DNA of 64,000 bases from Rhodobacteraceae bacterium LMO-JJ12 (GCA_021555075.1 JAKGBX010000003.1:62001-126000); one strand, 5' to 3'. Shown: positions 43,823 through 53,810, numbered from the stretch's first letter. Numbers and translations: made by a program. The notes: generated by a model from the letters alone, not told the origin.

Positions 43823-44521
43823 TTAGAATTCGGCGGCGAGTAAATCGGCCCATTGGGCATAAGCGGCCTCGGACGGATGAAAGCCGTCCTCTGCGACGAA
43901 ATGCGGCTCGTAGGGCAGGTTTAGGGGCAGGTGGCGGGTGTTGGGTTCGCAGGTGCAGAGTTTGGCCAGCGCAGCATCAAAACGGGCGGCGGTGCGGCCC
44001 AAAGTCCAGCGTAGGGGTTGCGGCAAGAGAGGGAAGTGGCGCATCGGAGGAACGCCCGAGGCGATGATGCGGGTGACGCCGAGTTTTTCGCGCAGATGGG
44101 TGTGGATCGCACGCCGGTCGGTGAGCCATCGCGAGAGTGGTGCCATGCCGGTAACATCGTTGACGCCGAGGACGACGATGGCTGCATCGAAAGACTGAAC
44201 TTTCATATTTTCAAGGTGTTTTCGAGTGCTTGCCGAGGTGGCGCCGGTGCGTGCCTCGAGTTGCCAGTGGAGCGAAAAGCGCGGCGCGAGGGCGCGGACG
44301 AGTTGCCCTGAGATGGCGCGGGATTGGTGGGTGGCGCCGACGCCGGCGGCGGAACTGTCGCCAAGGATCAGAAGGCGCAGGGGGCGGCCGTTGCCGGTTT
44401 CGCCAGAGCGGGGGCCGGGCGGTTCGGGCAGGATCAGGGCTTTGCGTCGCACATGCAAAGCCTGCGCCAGAAGCAGGGGCGCAAGGGCGATCTTGGCAGA
44501 GGAGTCGAGCGAAATGGCCAT
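43823..44521 (-). CDS. SGNH/GDSL-family hydrolase
   Basis: A 232-residue SGNH hydrolase. Block I is ILGDSSAAGVG with the catalytic Ser near residue 56, block III is VLGVNDVTG, and block V is EDGFHPSEAAYAQWA with the Asp and His. The N terminus is moderately hydrophobic (IALAPLLLAQALHVRRKA) and may be an uncleaved anchor or part of the fold. No strong ribosome site is seen before the ATG. The family includes esterases and thioesterases; no substrate can be assigned. Confidence 0.83.
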   Translation of the reverse strand: MAISLDSSAKIALAPLLLAQALHVRRKALILPEPPGPRSGETGNGRPLRLLILGDSSAAGVGATHQSRAISGQLVRALAPRFSLHWQLEARTGATSASTRKHLENMKVQSFDAAIVVLGVNDVTGMAPLSRWLTDRRAIHTHLREKLGVTRIIASGVPPMRHFPLLPQPLRWTLGRTAARFDAALAKLCTCEPNTRHLPLNLPYEPHFVAEDGFHPSEAAYAQWADLLAAEF

Positions 44522-44590
44522 CGGGGCAGAGTGCTGTTTTGGCAGGTGGGGTAAAGGGGTGACGTGGCTTTACCCGGCGTATCAAGATTG

Positions 44591-44620
44591 AAAAAAGGGC
44601 GCCCGAATGCGGGGCGCCCT
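44591..44620 (-). terminator. Rho-independent terminator of ppaC
   Basis: Inverted repeat AAGGGCGCCC (44595-44604) and GGGGCGCCCT (44611-44620). On the minus strand a run of six T follows the stem. Confidence 0.8.
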
Positions 44621-44647
44621 TTGGGGTTTTCGAGAGCGTTCGAACGC

Positions 44648-45568
44648 TTAGACGGTGAGGTTCGGAATGATCTGTTTCTTGCGCGACATGATGCCCGGAA
44701 GAACGACGGTATCGCCCGTTGCATCGGCGTCAAAGCTCTTTTTTGCAAGGGTTTTGACGAGATCGTTTGGCACCAGAAGGGTGGCTTCCTCGTTGAGGAT
44801 ATCGACCACGAACAAGAGCACCTGATCAACACCATCTTCGGCGGCGACGGTGCTCATGGTGTCCATGATGCTGGCCTTGCGATCGAGGATGATTGCGGGG
44901 GCGGTTGTTTCCAGAACCGAAACGCGGAATTTGGTGGCGCCGACGGCGTATTCCTTGGAGTCCATGCGCAGCAGTTCGGCATCGGAAAAGGCCGACACAT
45001 CGGATTTGGCGGCGAACATCTCGGCGGCGAATTCAGGGATCGAGATTTCCAGGTCGGCGGCCAGCATTTCGGCCACTTCGCGGTCGTGGTCGGTGGTGGT
45101 GGGCGAGCGGAATTCAAGCGTATCCGAGAGGATGCAGGTCAGCGCAGCGCCTTTGATGGCGTCGGGCATCTTGTTGAAATCACTTCCGATTTTATCAATC
45201 ATGATGGTCGCGGTGCACGCCAGGGGGCGAATGGTGATGTCGATCGGGCCAGCGGTCTCCAAGCCGCCCACCAGCTTGTGGTGGTCGATGATTTCGATCA
45301 CGTTTGCGGCGTTGATATTGGCCGGGAGCTCGGCGGGATTGTTGGTATCAACGACAACGCAGTCCTGACCGTCGGCCAGCTCGGAAATGATTTCGGGCTT
45401 GTCCAGCGCCCAGCGGGTGAGCATGAAGGCGGCCTCGGTATTGGGTTCTCCGAGGAGGACGGGTTTGGCTTCTATACCTTTGATTTCGTTGAGATACCAG
45501 GCCCAGATGATGGGTGAGCCGGTGCTGTCGGTATCGGGTGATTTGTGGCCGAAGACAAGGCAGGTCAT
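44648..45568 (-). CDS. ppaC: Manganese-dependent (family II) inorganic pyrophosphatase
   Basis: A 306-residue family II pyrophosphatase of the DHH phosphoesterase fold that hydrolyses pyrophosphate. Metal ligands are in VFGHKSPDTDST (H8, D12, D14), VVVDTNNP and the DHH motif IIDHHKLVGG near residue 93; the C-terminal substrate-binding motif is MSRKKQIIPNL (SRKKQ). Residues and length agree with the cytosolic enzyme. A terminator follows. Confidence 0.95.
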   Translation of the reverse strand: MTCLVFGHKSPDTDSTGSPIIWAWYLNEIKGIEAKPVLLGEPNTEAAFMLTRWALDKPEIISELADGQDCVVVDTNNPAELPANINAANVIEIIDHHKLVGGLETAGPIDITIRPLACTATIMIDKIGSDFNKMPDAIKGAALTCILSDTLEFRSPTTTDHDREVAEMLAADLEISIPEFAAEMFAAKSDVSAFSDAELLRMDSKEYAVGATKFRVSVLETTAPAIILDRKASIMDTMSTVAAEDGVDQVLLFVVDILNEEATLLVPNDLVKTLAKKSFDADATGDTVVLPGIMSRKKQIIPNLTV

Positions 45569-45868
45569 GAGAGGTTTAATCCTTCGAAAAAATGGCGTTT
45601 GCGCGCCTTATAGGCGCGTAGAAACGGCTTGTCACGCGGCGGAAACTACAAAATTGCCGCAGCGCAGCATCTGTGTCCTTAACTCAACGGTAAGACAGAT
45701 GAAGGCCTCTGTGGGGTGCAAAATCGGGGGGTGACTCGCGGCTGTTTTGTGTCTGCCGGGCGGCTGCCGTCTGACTCAGGCTGACTTGGCGCGAAAATGG
45801 TTAACGCTGCGGTCGGGGATGCGCCCGACAAGGGTTTTCGCAGCGCCAAATCCGGGTAGAGTGCGGCC
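45569..45868. other. 300-bp intergenic region with a dispersed repeat, no gene seen
   Basis: No coding frame has family likeness. Contains copy B of the GGGGGGTGACTC repeat (45726-45787) and the divergent promoters of ppaC and the DUF2161 gene. Confidence 0.45.
45726..45787 (+). repeat. Dispersed intergenic repeat, GGGGGGTGACTC family, copy B
   Basis: GGGGGGTGACTC, GCGGCTG, a 22-base insert, CCGTCTG and GGCTGACTT in the same order as minus-strand copy A at 5198-5244. Confidence 0.5.
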
Positions 45869-46519
45869 ATGAGCCGTATGAGCGAAACTGATCTCTATCC
45901 GCCGGTGAAAGCCTGGCTTGAAACGCTGGGCTATGTCGTCAAGGGCGAGGTCGGCGCAGCGGATGTTGTAGCGCTGCGCGGTGACGAAGAGCCGTTGATT
46001 GTCGAGTTGAAAACCGGCTTTTCGCTAACCCTGTTGCAGCAGGCGGTGGCGCGCCAAGCGGTGAGCGATACCGTCTATGTCGCCGTGCCGCGTTGGAAGG
46101 GCAAGTCGGGTTGGCGTGCTTTCAAGGGCAACGTGGGCCTGTGCAAGCGGCTTGGGGTTGGCGTTCTTTCGGTGCAGATGAAAACCGGGGAAGTGAAGGC
46201 GCATTGCGATCCGCTGCCGTTTCAGCCGCGCAAATCAAAGCGGCGCAAGGCGGCGTTGCTCAAGGAGTTCGCGGGCCGCGAGGGCGATCCGAACCTGGGC
46301 GGGATGAAGCGTGAAACGATTGTGACGGCGTATCGACAGGGCGCGCTGCGCTGTGCCGTGTATCTGGCCGAGCATGGCGCAAGCCGGGGCGCGGCGGTGG
46401 CCAAGGCGACGGGGGTGGCGCGGGCCACGACGATGATGCGCGACAATCACTATGGCTGGTTCGAGAAGGTGGAGAAGGGTGTTTACGCCCTGAGCCCGGC
46501 AGGGCGAGAGGCGGTTTGA
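45869..46519 (+). CDS. DUF2161 family protein, PD-(D/E)XK nuclease-like
   Basis: A 216-residue member of the DUF2161 family, predicted to have a PD-(D/E)XK fold. The nuclease-like core is AADVVALRGDEEPLIVELKTGFSLTLLQQA (residues 31-60), giving the D...E-x-K pattern, followed by a basic middle (PRKSKRRKAALLKEF) and a C-terminal winged-helix-like part (GASRGAAVAKATGVARATTMM). Activity of the family is untested to my knowledge. It stands alone. Confidence 0.8.
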   Translation: MSRMSETDLYPPVKAWLETLGYVVKGEVGAADVVALRGDEEPLIVELKTGFSLTLLQQAVARQAVSDTVYVAVPRWKGKSGWRAFKGNVGLCKRLGVGVLSVQMKTGEVKAHCDPLPFQPRKSKRRKAALLKEFAGREGDPNLGGMKRETIVTAYRQGALRCAVYLAEHGASRGAAVAKATGVARATTMMRDNHYGWFEKVEKGVYALSPAGREAV

Positions 46520-46643
46520 CGCGTCTTTGAAGCGGGTGGTTGAAACTTGCCATGAAGGTGCTATTTCTCAGGGCAAGTGAGGACGACCTCCCCCGATACG
46601 GGCCATGCATGCGGGACGACCCGACGATTTACAGGGGGCCGTC

Positions 46644-47102
46644 ATGCGCACCAGAAAAGACCGAATTCGCCACGCCATTTCGTTTGAGATCATCGGGTTG
46701 ATCATCATCATGCCCCTGGGCGCGTGGGTGTTTGAGACACCGATTGAGCATCTAGGGGTGGTGGCCATTGGCAGCGCGACGCTGGCAACTTTGTGGAATT
46801 ATGCGTTCAACGTCTTGTTTGATCGCGCGATGCTGCGCTGGCGCGGGAGTGTGCGAAAGACGCTGGTGTTGCGGGTATTTCATGCGGCGTTGTTTGAGAT
46901 CGGGCTGTTGCTTGTTCTGATGCCGTTCATCGCCTGGTATCTTCAGATTACGTGGTTTGCAGCCTTCGTGATGGATGTGTCCTTCGCGGTATTCTATTTC
47001 GTTTATGCGTTTGTCTATAACTGGGCGTATGACATGGTTTTCCCCGTGCCGACGCAGGCACGCGCCGAAGATGGCGCGCGCAGCGAAGGGCAGATGGGTT
47101 AA
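46644..47102 (+). CDS. PACE-family efflux transporter
   Basis: A 152-residue membrane protein with four segments in two tandem halves, each with a BTP-type motif: RIRHAISFEIIGLIIIMPLGAWVFE (first) and LRVFHAALFEIGLLLVLMPFIAWYL (second). This is the proteobacterial antimicrobial compound efflux family (AceI-like). The Glu in the first helix (SFEIIG) matches the essential acidic residue of AceI. The start at MRTRKDRIR follows GGGGG; a longer frame from 46605 has no likeness. Confidence 0.87.
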   Translation: MRTRKDRIRHAISFEIIGLIIIMPLGAWVFETPIEHLGVVAIGSATLATLWNYAFNVLFDRAMLRWRGSVRKTLVLRVFHAALFEIGLLLVLMPFIAWYLQITWFAAFVMDVSFAVFYFVYAFVYNWAYDMVFPVPTQARAEDGARSEGQMG

Positions 47103-47112
47103 CGCAGATGGG

Positions 47113-47994
47113 TTAACTCTGGCGGCGGATGAAATCGCTGACCAGCGAGATGATCTCGGGCGCGAGAAGCGGCGTGATGATGTGCCCCATGCCCTTGATC
47201 GCGTGATATTCGGAACCGGGGATATGGGCGGCGATTTCGGCGCCGTGTTCCTCGGGGATCAATGCGTCATCGACGCCGTGGATCACGAGGCAGGGGGTGG
47301 TGACGGCCCCGAGATCGGGGCGTCGGTCAGGCGACGCCATGGTGGCCAGAAGCTGTCGGTTGACGCCCGCCACATCCGAGCCGCGCGACCAGACGAGACG
47401 GGCAAGGCCACGGATATCTTTCTCGGGCATGGGGTAGGCGGGCGAGCCAAAAGCGGCATATTCCCCGACGAGGTTGTCTTGCGCCTGCTCCAGAGTTGCG
47501 GGGTAGGCGAGAAGGCTGGGCAGGAAGGCGGCGCGGTTGGCGCGCGCGATGAGCGGGCGGCAGGCGGTCATCACGATGGTGTCGGTAAGCAGGCGGTCGC
47601 CATGGTGGATGGCGAGGATCTGGGCGATGGCGCCGCCCATGGAAATGCCAAAGATATGGGCGCGCACGATCTCAAGCGCGTCCAGCAGGCCGATCACGTC
47701 ATTCGCCATATCTTCGAGCGTATAGGCGGGGGCGATGTCTTGGCCGGACTCGATGCGGGTTTTGATCGCATCGGGGTCGTCGGGCACATCGGGTGCCGGG
47801 CAACGCTGGCTGAGGCCGACATCACGGTTATCAAAGGTGATGACGCGCAGCCCGGATTTGACGAGCCCCTGAATCAGGGTGCCGGGCCAGTGCACCAATT
47901 GCGTACCGAGGCCGCGGATCAGGATCAGCGCGGGATCGTCTGGATTGCCGTGGTCTTGAACTTCGAGGGTGATGCCGTTGGCCTGAATTTGCAT
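47113..47994 (-). CDS. Alpha/beta hydrolase
   Basis: A 293-residue alpha/beta-hydrolase. Visible elements are the oxyanion loop LIRGLGTQLVHWPGTL, ITFDNRDVGLSQRC, the nucleophile elbow GISMGGAIAQ, the acid in LVIHGVDDALIPEEHG and the His in GMGHIITPLL. The subgroup resembles rifampin-type or tropinesterase-like hydrolases, but no substrate can be given. The ATG before QIQANGITLEVQ has AAAGG upstream; a frame to 48081 adds unrelated residues. Transcribed after the TraB/GumN gene on the same strand, 118 bp apart. Confidence 0.84.
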   Translation of the reverse strand: MQIQANGITLEVQDHGNPDDPALILIRGLGTQLVHWPGTLIQGLVKSGLRVITFDNRDVGLSQRCPAPDVPDDPDAIKTRIESGQDIAPAYTLEDMANDVIGLLDALEIVRAHIFGISMGGAIAQILAIHHGDRLLTDTIVMTACRPLIARANRAAFLPSLLAYPATLEQAQDNLVGEYAAFGSPAYPMPEKDIRGLARLVWSRGSDVAGVNRQLLATMASPDRRPDLGAVTTPCLVIHGVDDALIPEEHGAEIAAHIPGSEYHAIKGMGHIITPLLAPEIISLVSDFIRRQS

Positions 47995-48111
47995 GAGATT
48001 ACCTTTTGGGGAGACGCCGCGATGGCGGGCAGGCCATCGGGAATATCGGGAAAACTGTGGAGGGGTCGAGGGACGCGACAACGGATTGCCATGCGCCTTG
48101 ACCTTTTGGGG

Positions 48112-49092
48112 TCAATTGAGCGTAAGCCGCTGGATTGTAAAGCCATGCTCGGCCAGAAGATTCAAGAGGCCGTTATGTCCAGGCAGATGCCCGGCGCCGA
48201 CGGCGATGAAGGCATGTGTGCCGGTCATTTCGGTGGTGACCGTTTCGACCCAGTTGCGGTTGCGACCGGTGAGCAGGGCTTGCTCAAAACGGTCGAAATC
48301 GCTTTCGGCCGATGGCCCGCCATGTTCGAGCGAAAGCATGCGGCCATATTCCCAAAGGAGCGCGACCTTGCCCTCTTGGTAGAGGGCGAGCAACGTGGCT
48401 TGGAGATCATCCGGGTCTTGCGGCAGATCAAGCGAGAGTTTGATCATTGCCACCTGCTCTGCTGGGCTGAAGCTGTCGAGCAATGTCATCAGGGTGGTGG
48501 CGTCTTCGATCGAGCGGGTATCGAGCCCTTCGGCATCGAGCAGGCGGGCGAGTTTTGCGTCGATGCCTTTGTCGCCCAATGCCTGGGCGCGCATCTGACA
48601 GGGGCTGGAGCCGAGCATCATGGCGAGGAAGATCGGTTTAAACTTGGCCGCCATGAAGGAGGGAATGCCAAGCGCAGCCGCGCGGGTAAGCAGGCGTTGC
48701 CAATCGGCCTCGTCCATTATTTCGGGGATCGTCGGGCCATCGGTGATGAACATGAGCGAGGGATCGCTCGTGCCGAGTTTCTCAAAGCGGTTGAGATCAT
48801 CATGGTTCATTTCGAACCAGACGGTATCGGCGGCGCGGGCAAAGGGCAGCAGCGCGGCGATCTGCTGGTCGGTTTGGGCGTGTCGGAAATGGTAGGTGCC
48901 AAAGATGGTAAGCTCGGTTTCGCCCTTGGTGGCGCGCCAGAAGATGCCGGTGTGAAACGGGGTGTTTTCGGCCTTTTGTTCAAGCGCGCGGAGTTTGGTC
49001 GGCTCTAACGTGGTTAGCAGGTTGGTGCCGCCGCACTCAAACGCGTGCAGCGGAGCGGCCAGCAGGAGAAGAAGAAGCGTAAGGAAGCGCAA
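48112..49092 (-). CDS. TraB/GumN family protein
   Basis: A 326-residue exported protein with a short signal peptide (FLTLLLLLLAAPLHAFECGG). The TraB/GumN signature GTYHFRHA lies near residue 65, with VWFEMNHDD and the C-terminal AFIAVGAGHLPGHNGLLNLLAEHGFTIQRL (in parts), including the conserved GxxH of the fold. This family contains predicted metal-dependent peptidases, mostly uncharacterised. Cysteine pairs suggest periplasmic oxidation. Confidence 0.88.
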   Translation of the reverse strand: MRFLTLLLLLLAAPLHAFECGGTNLLTTLEPTKLRALEQKAENTPFHTGIFWRATKGETELTIFGTYHFRHAQTDQQIAALLPFARAADTVWFEMNHDDLNRFEKLGTSDPSLMFITDGPTIPEIMDEADWQRLLTRAAALGIPSFMAAKFKPIFLAMMLGSSPCQMRAQALGDKGIDAKLARLLDAEGLDTRSIEDATTLMTLLDSFSPAEQVAMIKLSLDLPQDPDDLQATLLALYQEGKVALLWEYGRMLSLEHGGPSAESDFDRFEQALLTGRNRNWVETVTTEMTGTHAFIAVGAGHLPGHNGLLNLLAEHGFTIQRLTLN

Positions 49093-49343
49093 GGGCAGGT
49101 CTTTCGAATGAACGGTGTTGACGTATAGGTAGTGAGTTTCACGGGGCGGGCCAACGGATTTGTTGGCATGGCGCGTGGCGGGTGCGCTTTCGTGTCGCGG
49201 AAGAGGACGGAAGGTGACGTTTGCCCGGGTTTTGTCGTGCCTGAGCGGGCTATGTCAGGCAAATCCAGGGCCGTTCGTGCCGTGGCCGCGAAGTGCAGGA
49301 GCGAGGATTGTCCGGCAAGGACGAAAAACTTGCTGCACGACGC

Positions 49344-49372
49344 TTGACTCGCTCTGGTGTGGTCCTTAACTA
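49344..49372 (+). promoter_or_regulatory. Promoter of groESL
   Basis: TTGACT at 49344-49349, a 17-bp spacer, and TAACTA at 49367-49372. The predicted start site lies near 49379, at the left arm of the CIRCE element. Confidence 0.7.
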
Positions 49373-49379
49373 CACGCCG

Positions 49380-49406
49380 TTAGCACTCGTGACTGCTGAG
49401 TGCTAA
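49380..49406 (+). promoter_or_regulatory. CIRCE operator (HrcA-binding) of groESL
   Basis: Perfect consensus TTAGCACTC (49380-49388), nine bases, GAGTGCTAA (49398-49406). HrcA represses chaperone genes at this element; hrcA itself is not in the window. Confidence 0.96.
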
Positions 49407-49473
49407 TGGCCGTGCCCGTGCTTTCAGGCGGGCAGGTCTTGGGAGAAACGATAGTCTCAGAGGAGCCATAAAA

Positions 49474-49761
49474 ATGGCATTTACACCGCTTCATGACCGC
49501 GTGCTTATCCGCCGCGTGGAAGGCGACGAAAAAACCAAGGGTGGGCTGATCATTCCCGACAGCGCCAAGGAAAAACCCGCGGAAGGCGAAGTTATTGCTG
49601 TGGGCGCAGGCGCACGCGACGATGACGGCGACCGGGTAAAAATGGACGTCAAAGCTGGCGACCGGATTCTGTTCGGCAGATGGTCGGGCACGGAGATCAC
49701 GATCGACGGCGAAGAGCTGCTGATCATGAAAGAATCCGACATCATGGGCATTATTGCCTGA
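49474..49761 (+). CDS. groES: Co-chaperonin GroES
   Basis: A 95-residue Cpn10. It has [20 protein letters not shown], the mobile loop [13 protein letters not shown], and the conserved IMGIIA end. It caps the GroEL ring. The ribosome site GAGGAG precedes the ATG. Controlled by the CIRCE element in its leader. Confidence 0.98.
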   Translation: MAFTPLHDRVLIRRVEGDEKTKGGLIIPDSAKEKPAEGEVIAVGAGARDDDGDRVKMDVKAGDRILFGRWSGTEITIDGEELLIMKESDIMGIIA

Positions 49762-49803
49762 GCTGCTGTGACGGTGGGCAAATCGCCCATCTTACGCATC
49801 TGA

Positions 49804-51480
<1,677 letters not shown>

Positions 51481-51567
51481 GTCGAATTCGCTCTTGCGAA
51501 TTCTGGCTTCCCGACCGGCGATTTTCTGAAAGAAAACCTGCCGAGAGGGATCACCGTCAGACAATAG

Positions 51568-51601
51568 AAGGGCGCTCCGGATTGGGGCGCCCTTTTTCTT
51601 T
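51568..51601 (+). terminator. Terminator of groESL, with IS target duplication in its U-tract
   Basis: Stem AAGGGCGC (51568-51575) / GCGCCCTT (51587-51594) followed by TTTTCTTT. The last eight bases (51594-51601) are the left target-site duplicate of the IS. Confidence 0.85.
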
Positions 51602-51626
51602 GGGGGTGTCCGCAAACCGTGTTGGC
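51602..51626 (+). repeat. Left terminal inverted repeat of the IS1595-family element
   Basis: GGGGGTGTCCGCAAACCGTG plus TTGGC; pairs with 53118-53142 at 24 of 25 bases. Confidence 0.95.
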
Positions 51627-51686
51627 GTGTTTCTGGATTCCAGGAAAGAGCCAATATCCTCTTCTCTGACGCAGGGGACGCGGCAC

Positions 51687-52676
51687 ATGCAACATCGAGA
51701 CTTCTCCCGGTTCTTGGCAAGACTGAGCGATCTGAGCCCAGTTCAGATTGAGGGCGCGCAGGCCAAGCTTATGGCTCTGCGACGACAGACGGCAGCGATC
51801 TCAGAGATCGAAGCGCGCACGACGAATGACGAGACATGCCCGTTCTGCGGCGGTGTCGATCGCCAGAGATGGGGTCGAACGCGGACCAAGGTCCAGCGCT
51901 ATCGCTGCAAGGGATGTTTGAAAACCTATTCAGGGCGGACGGGATCAGTTATCGGCCGCATTCACCGCCCGGATCTCTTCATGGTCGTTCTTCAGGACAT
52001 GCTTGGTAGCTCCGTGCCGCTGTCCGTGCGCAAGCTCGCACGTCGACTGGGGATCAATAAATATACGGTCTGGCGCTGGCGGATGTTGGTGTTCTCCATC
52101 ATTCGCAGCAGCTCGCCCATGAGCTTCGCCGGCATTATCGAGGCCGACGAGACCTACCAGCGGGAGTCTCGGAAGGGATCGCGCGAATGGGTCCGCCACA
52201 TCGCCGATCCCAAGAAAACTCCGCCCCCGCCGCGCCCGCGGTGGGAGGATTTCACAACGAAGGGACTGAAGATGATGCGGGGTCTCTCGAGGTGGCAGCT
52301 CCCCATTCTCACCGTAGTTGATCGTGGCGGATCTCATCTATTTCAGAGGCTGCCGGATCGTCGAGCCGCGACCATACAACTCGCGATGGCGCCTTTGATG
52401 CCGAGCGACGCAGTGCTCTGCTCGGACCGCGGCAATGGCTACGAGGACCTCGCCGCAGCGCACGGACTCGAGCATGTCGTAGTCGGCAGCAAGCCTGGAA
52501 CGCGCGTGGCCTCGGGCTGCTATCACATTCAGAACGTGAATTCGCTCCACGCCTGCTACAAAAGGTTTATCAAGCCCTTCTGCGGGCCGGCCACGAAGAA
52601 CCTCGACGGTTACATACGGTGGTTGGAAGTGCGAATAACGGGGGTGCAACCGGCGGAGCTTGTCCGCGCATCGTAA
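51687..52676 (+). CDS. IS1595-family transposase
   Basis: A 329-residue transposase with an N-terminal zinc-finger part (C51, C54, C74, C77: CPFCGG and CKGCLKTY), a helix-turn-helix region near 108-135 (SVRKLARRLGINKYTVWRWR) and a DDE-type core. The catalytic positions are D154 in ADETY, D247 in CSDRGNGY, and the H280-N283-E314 part (YHIQNVNSLHACYKRF, WLEVR) that is the IS1595/ISXO2 version of the third acidic region. A longer frame from 51582 crosses the terminal repeat and is not used. All key residues are present. Confidence 0.94.
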   Translation: MQHRDFSRFLARLSDLSPVQIEGAQAKLMALRRQTAAISEIEARTTNDETCPFCGGVDRQRWGRTRTKVQRYRCKGCLKTYSGRTGSVIGRIHRPDLFMVVLQDMLGSSVPLSVRKLARRLGINKYTVWRWRMLVFSIIRSSSPMSFAGIIEADETYQRESRKGSREWVRHIADPKKTPPPPRPRWEDFTTKGLKMMRGLSRWQLPILTVVDRGGSHLFQRLPDRRAATIQLAMAPLMPSDAVLCSDRGNGYEDLAAAHGLEHVVVGSKPGTRVASGCYHIQNVNSLHACYKRFIKPFCGPATKNLDGYIRWLEVRITGVQPAELVRAS

Positions 52677-52749
52677 GCCTTCGATCCGAGCAATGTCTAC
52701 TTCCGAGCCCAAAGTTGCTTTGGTAGCCTCATTGTGGGAAGCTCACTGC

Positions 52750-53088
52750 ATGACGCTACTCAAGATCTACGCTCAATTGAATTGCACTGACATCCGGTCG
52801 AGTTCTGATTGGTATCAGGAGCTATTTGGTCGACGCAACGACGTCGACCCCATGGACGGCCTCAAGGAATGGCATCACGGACAGGATGCTGGCTTTCAGC
52901 TCGTTTCCAACCCTGATGAGGCAGGTCACGGTTCGATGACATTGATAGTGAGCGACCTTGCCGCCGAGCACGAGCGGCTGGTGAGAGCTGGTCTGAAAGT
53001 GGGTCAGATTGTTGTCGGTGATTTTGCGTTGTTCGCGCAATTGAGCGATCCGGACGGCAATACGGTGGTGTTGGCAGAGCTAAAGTAA
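52750..53088 (+). CDS. VOC-superfamily (glyoxalase/bleomycin-resistance fold) protein carried by the IS
   Basis: A 112-residue protein with the vicinal oxygen chelate fold: LKIYAQLNCTDIRSSSDWYQELFGRR at the N terminus and FALFAQLSDPDGNTVVLAELK at the C terminus, with the SDPDGNTV loop typical of the family. It lies wholly inside the IS, between the transposase stop and the right repeat, so it is a passenger. An ATG at 52693 would add 19 residues without family likeness. Candidate metal ligands are few (His in EWHHGQD, Glu in LAELK), so catalytic type is uncertain; drug or electrophile resistance is only a possibility. Confidence 0.8.
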   Translation: MTLLKIYAQLNCTDIRSSSDWYQELFGRRNDVDPMDGLKEWHHGQDAGFQLVSNPDEAGHGSMTLIVSDLAAEHERLVRAGLKVGQIVVGDFALFAQLSDPDGNTVVLAELK

Positions 53089-53117
53089 TAGCCAAATCAG
53101 GAAAGCCCGAATTTCGA

Positions 53118-53142
53118 GCCAACACGGTATGCGGACACCCCC
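53118..53142 (-). repeat. Right terminal inverted repeat of the IS1595-family element
   Basis: Complement of the left repeat with one mismatch; followed directly by the target duplicate TTTTCTTT at 53143-53150. Confidence 0.95.
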
Positions 53143-53255
53143 TTTTCTTTATGTGAGATGTGTCGGGGTGGCGCTCTTACTTTACTTCGCATGGCTTGCC
53201 GGTTTGAAATGGCGCAGTGTCGCGTTGAGAGACACGGCCCAAAAGGAAAAACACA

Positions 53256-53732
53256 ATGGATTTCATGCGCGAGATGCAACGCGGCGAGGAGGCGGCAGTC
53301 GAGGCTGTGCTGTGTGCCGCGTTTCCCGACGATAGCGAGGCGCGGTTGGTGCGCGCCCTTCGCAAGGCCGGGGACATCGCCGGGGAAAGCGTTGTTGCGC
53401 AGGATGGCGAGATCGTCGGCTACGTTGCGCTGTCGGCGTTTCAAAAGCCCAAGGGGTGGCTTTGTCTGGCGCCGGTGGCGGTGCATCCCGATCATCACGG
53501 GCGCGGAATCGGGCGCAGGATGTGTGGCATGGTGAGCGAATGGGCGCGCATTGCCGGGCAGCGCGTGGTCGTGTTGGGCGAGGTGGCGTTTTATGAGCGC
53601 GCCGGGTTTTCGCAGGCAAGGGCGGCGCGGCTGACCTCGCCTTATCCGGTCGAACATACGCTGTTGGCGGGGCCGGGCGAGGATGCGCCGGAGGGGGCGT
53701 TGATCTATCCGAAGGCATTTTCTGCGCTTTGA
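53256..53732 (+). CDS. GNAT-family N-acetyltransferase
   Basis: A 158-residue acetyltransferase. The acetyl-CoA loop is APVAVHPDHHGRGIGRRMCG (motif A, QxxGxG/A type), preceded by VGYVALSAF and followed by VVVLGEVAFYERAGFSQA. It resembles the YhbS-like subgroup. The ATG follows AAGGAAAAACACA. It lies 106 bp after the right IS duplicate, so the insertion separated it from groEL without breaking it. The substrate is unknown. Confidence 0.86.
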   Translation: MDFMREMQRGEEAAVEAVLCAAFPDDSEARLVRALRKAGDIAGESVVAQDGEIVGYVALSAFQKPKGWLCLAPVAVHPDHHGRGIGRRMCGMVSEWARIAGQRVVVLGEVAFYERAGFSQARAARLTSPYPVEHTLLAGPGEDAPEGALIYPKAFSAL

Positions 53733-53810
53733 TGCGCAGGATACGCGCGCCGGTGGGGGAGGACAGGGCGTGCGCCGGGGCTTATCTTGGGGCGGCAAAG
53801 GAGGTGCGAT

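Larger units (their letters stand above)
51602..53142 (+). mobile_element. Intact IS1595-family insertion sequence with a passenger gene (1541 bp)
   Basis: Ends are 25-bp inverted repeats, 51602-51626 and 53118-53142, starting GGGGGTGTCCGCA/TACCGTGTTGGC and matching at 24 of 25 positions (A versus T at position 14). The flanks carry an 8-bp direct duplication TTTTCTTT (51594-51601 and 53143-53150), the duplication length typical of IS1595. Inside are the transposase gene (51687-52676) and a VOC-fold gene (52750-53088) on the same strand. The element landed in the U-tract of the groEL terminator, leaving the hairpin and left U-tract intact. Both ends, the target duplicate and the transposase are undamaged, so it is probably recent and mobile. 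Confidence 0.93.

Noticed and set aside
45869-46519. PD-(D/E)XK-type DUF2161 protein as a restriction or defence nuclease
   Set aside because: It stands alone with no methylase, toxin or defence partner, and its family is a widespread chromosomal one.
52660-52749. Longer start for the IS passenger gene overlapping the transposase
   Set aside because: The added residues do not match the VOC fold, which begins right after the ATG at 52750; kept only as a possibility.
53129-53335. Open frame starting inside the right IS repeat and reading into the GNAT gene region
   Set aside because: It is out of frame with the GNAT gene, has no ribosome site and no family likeness.
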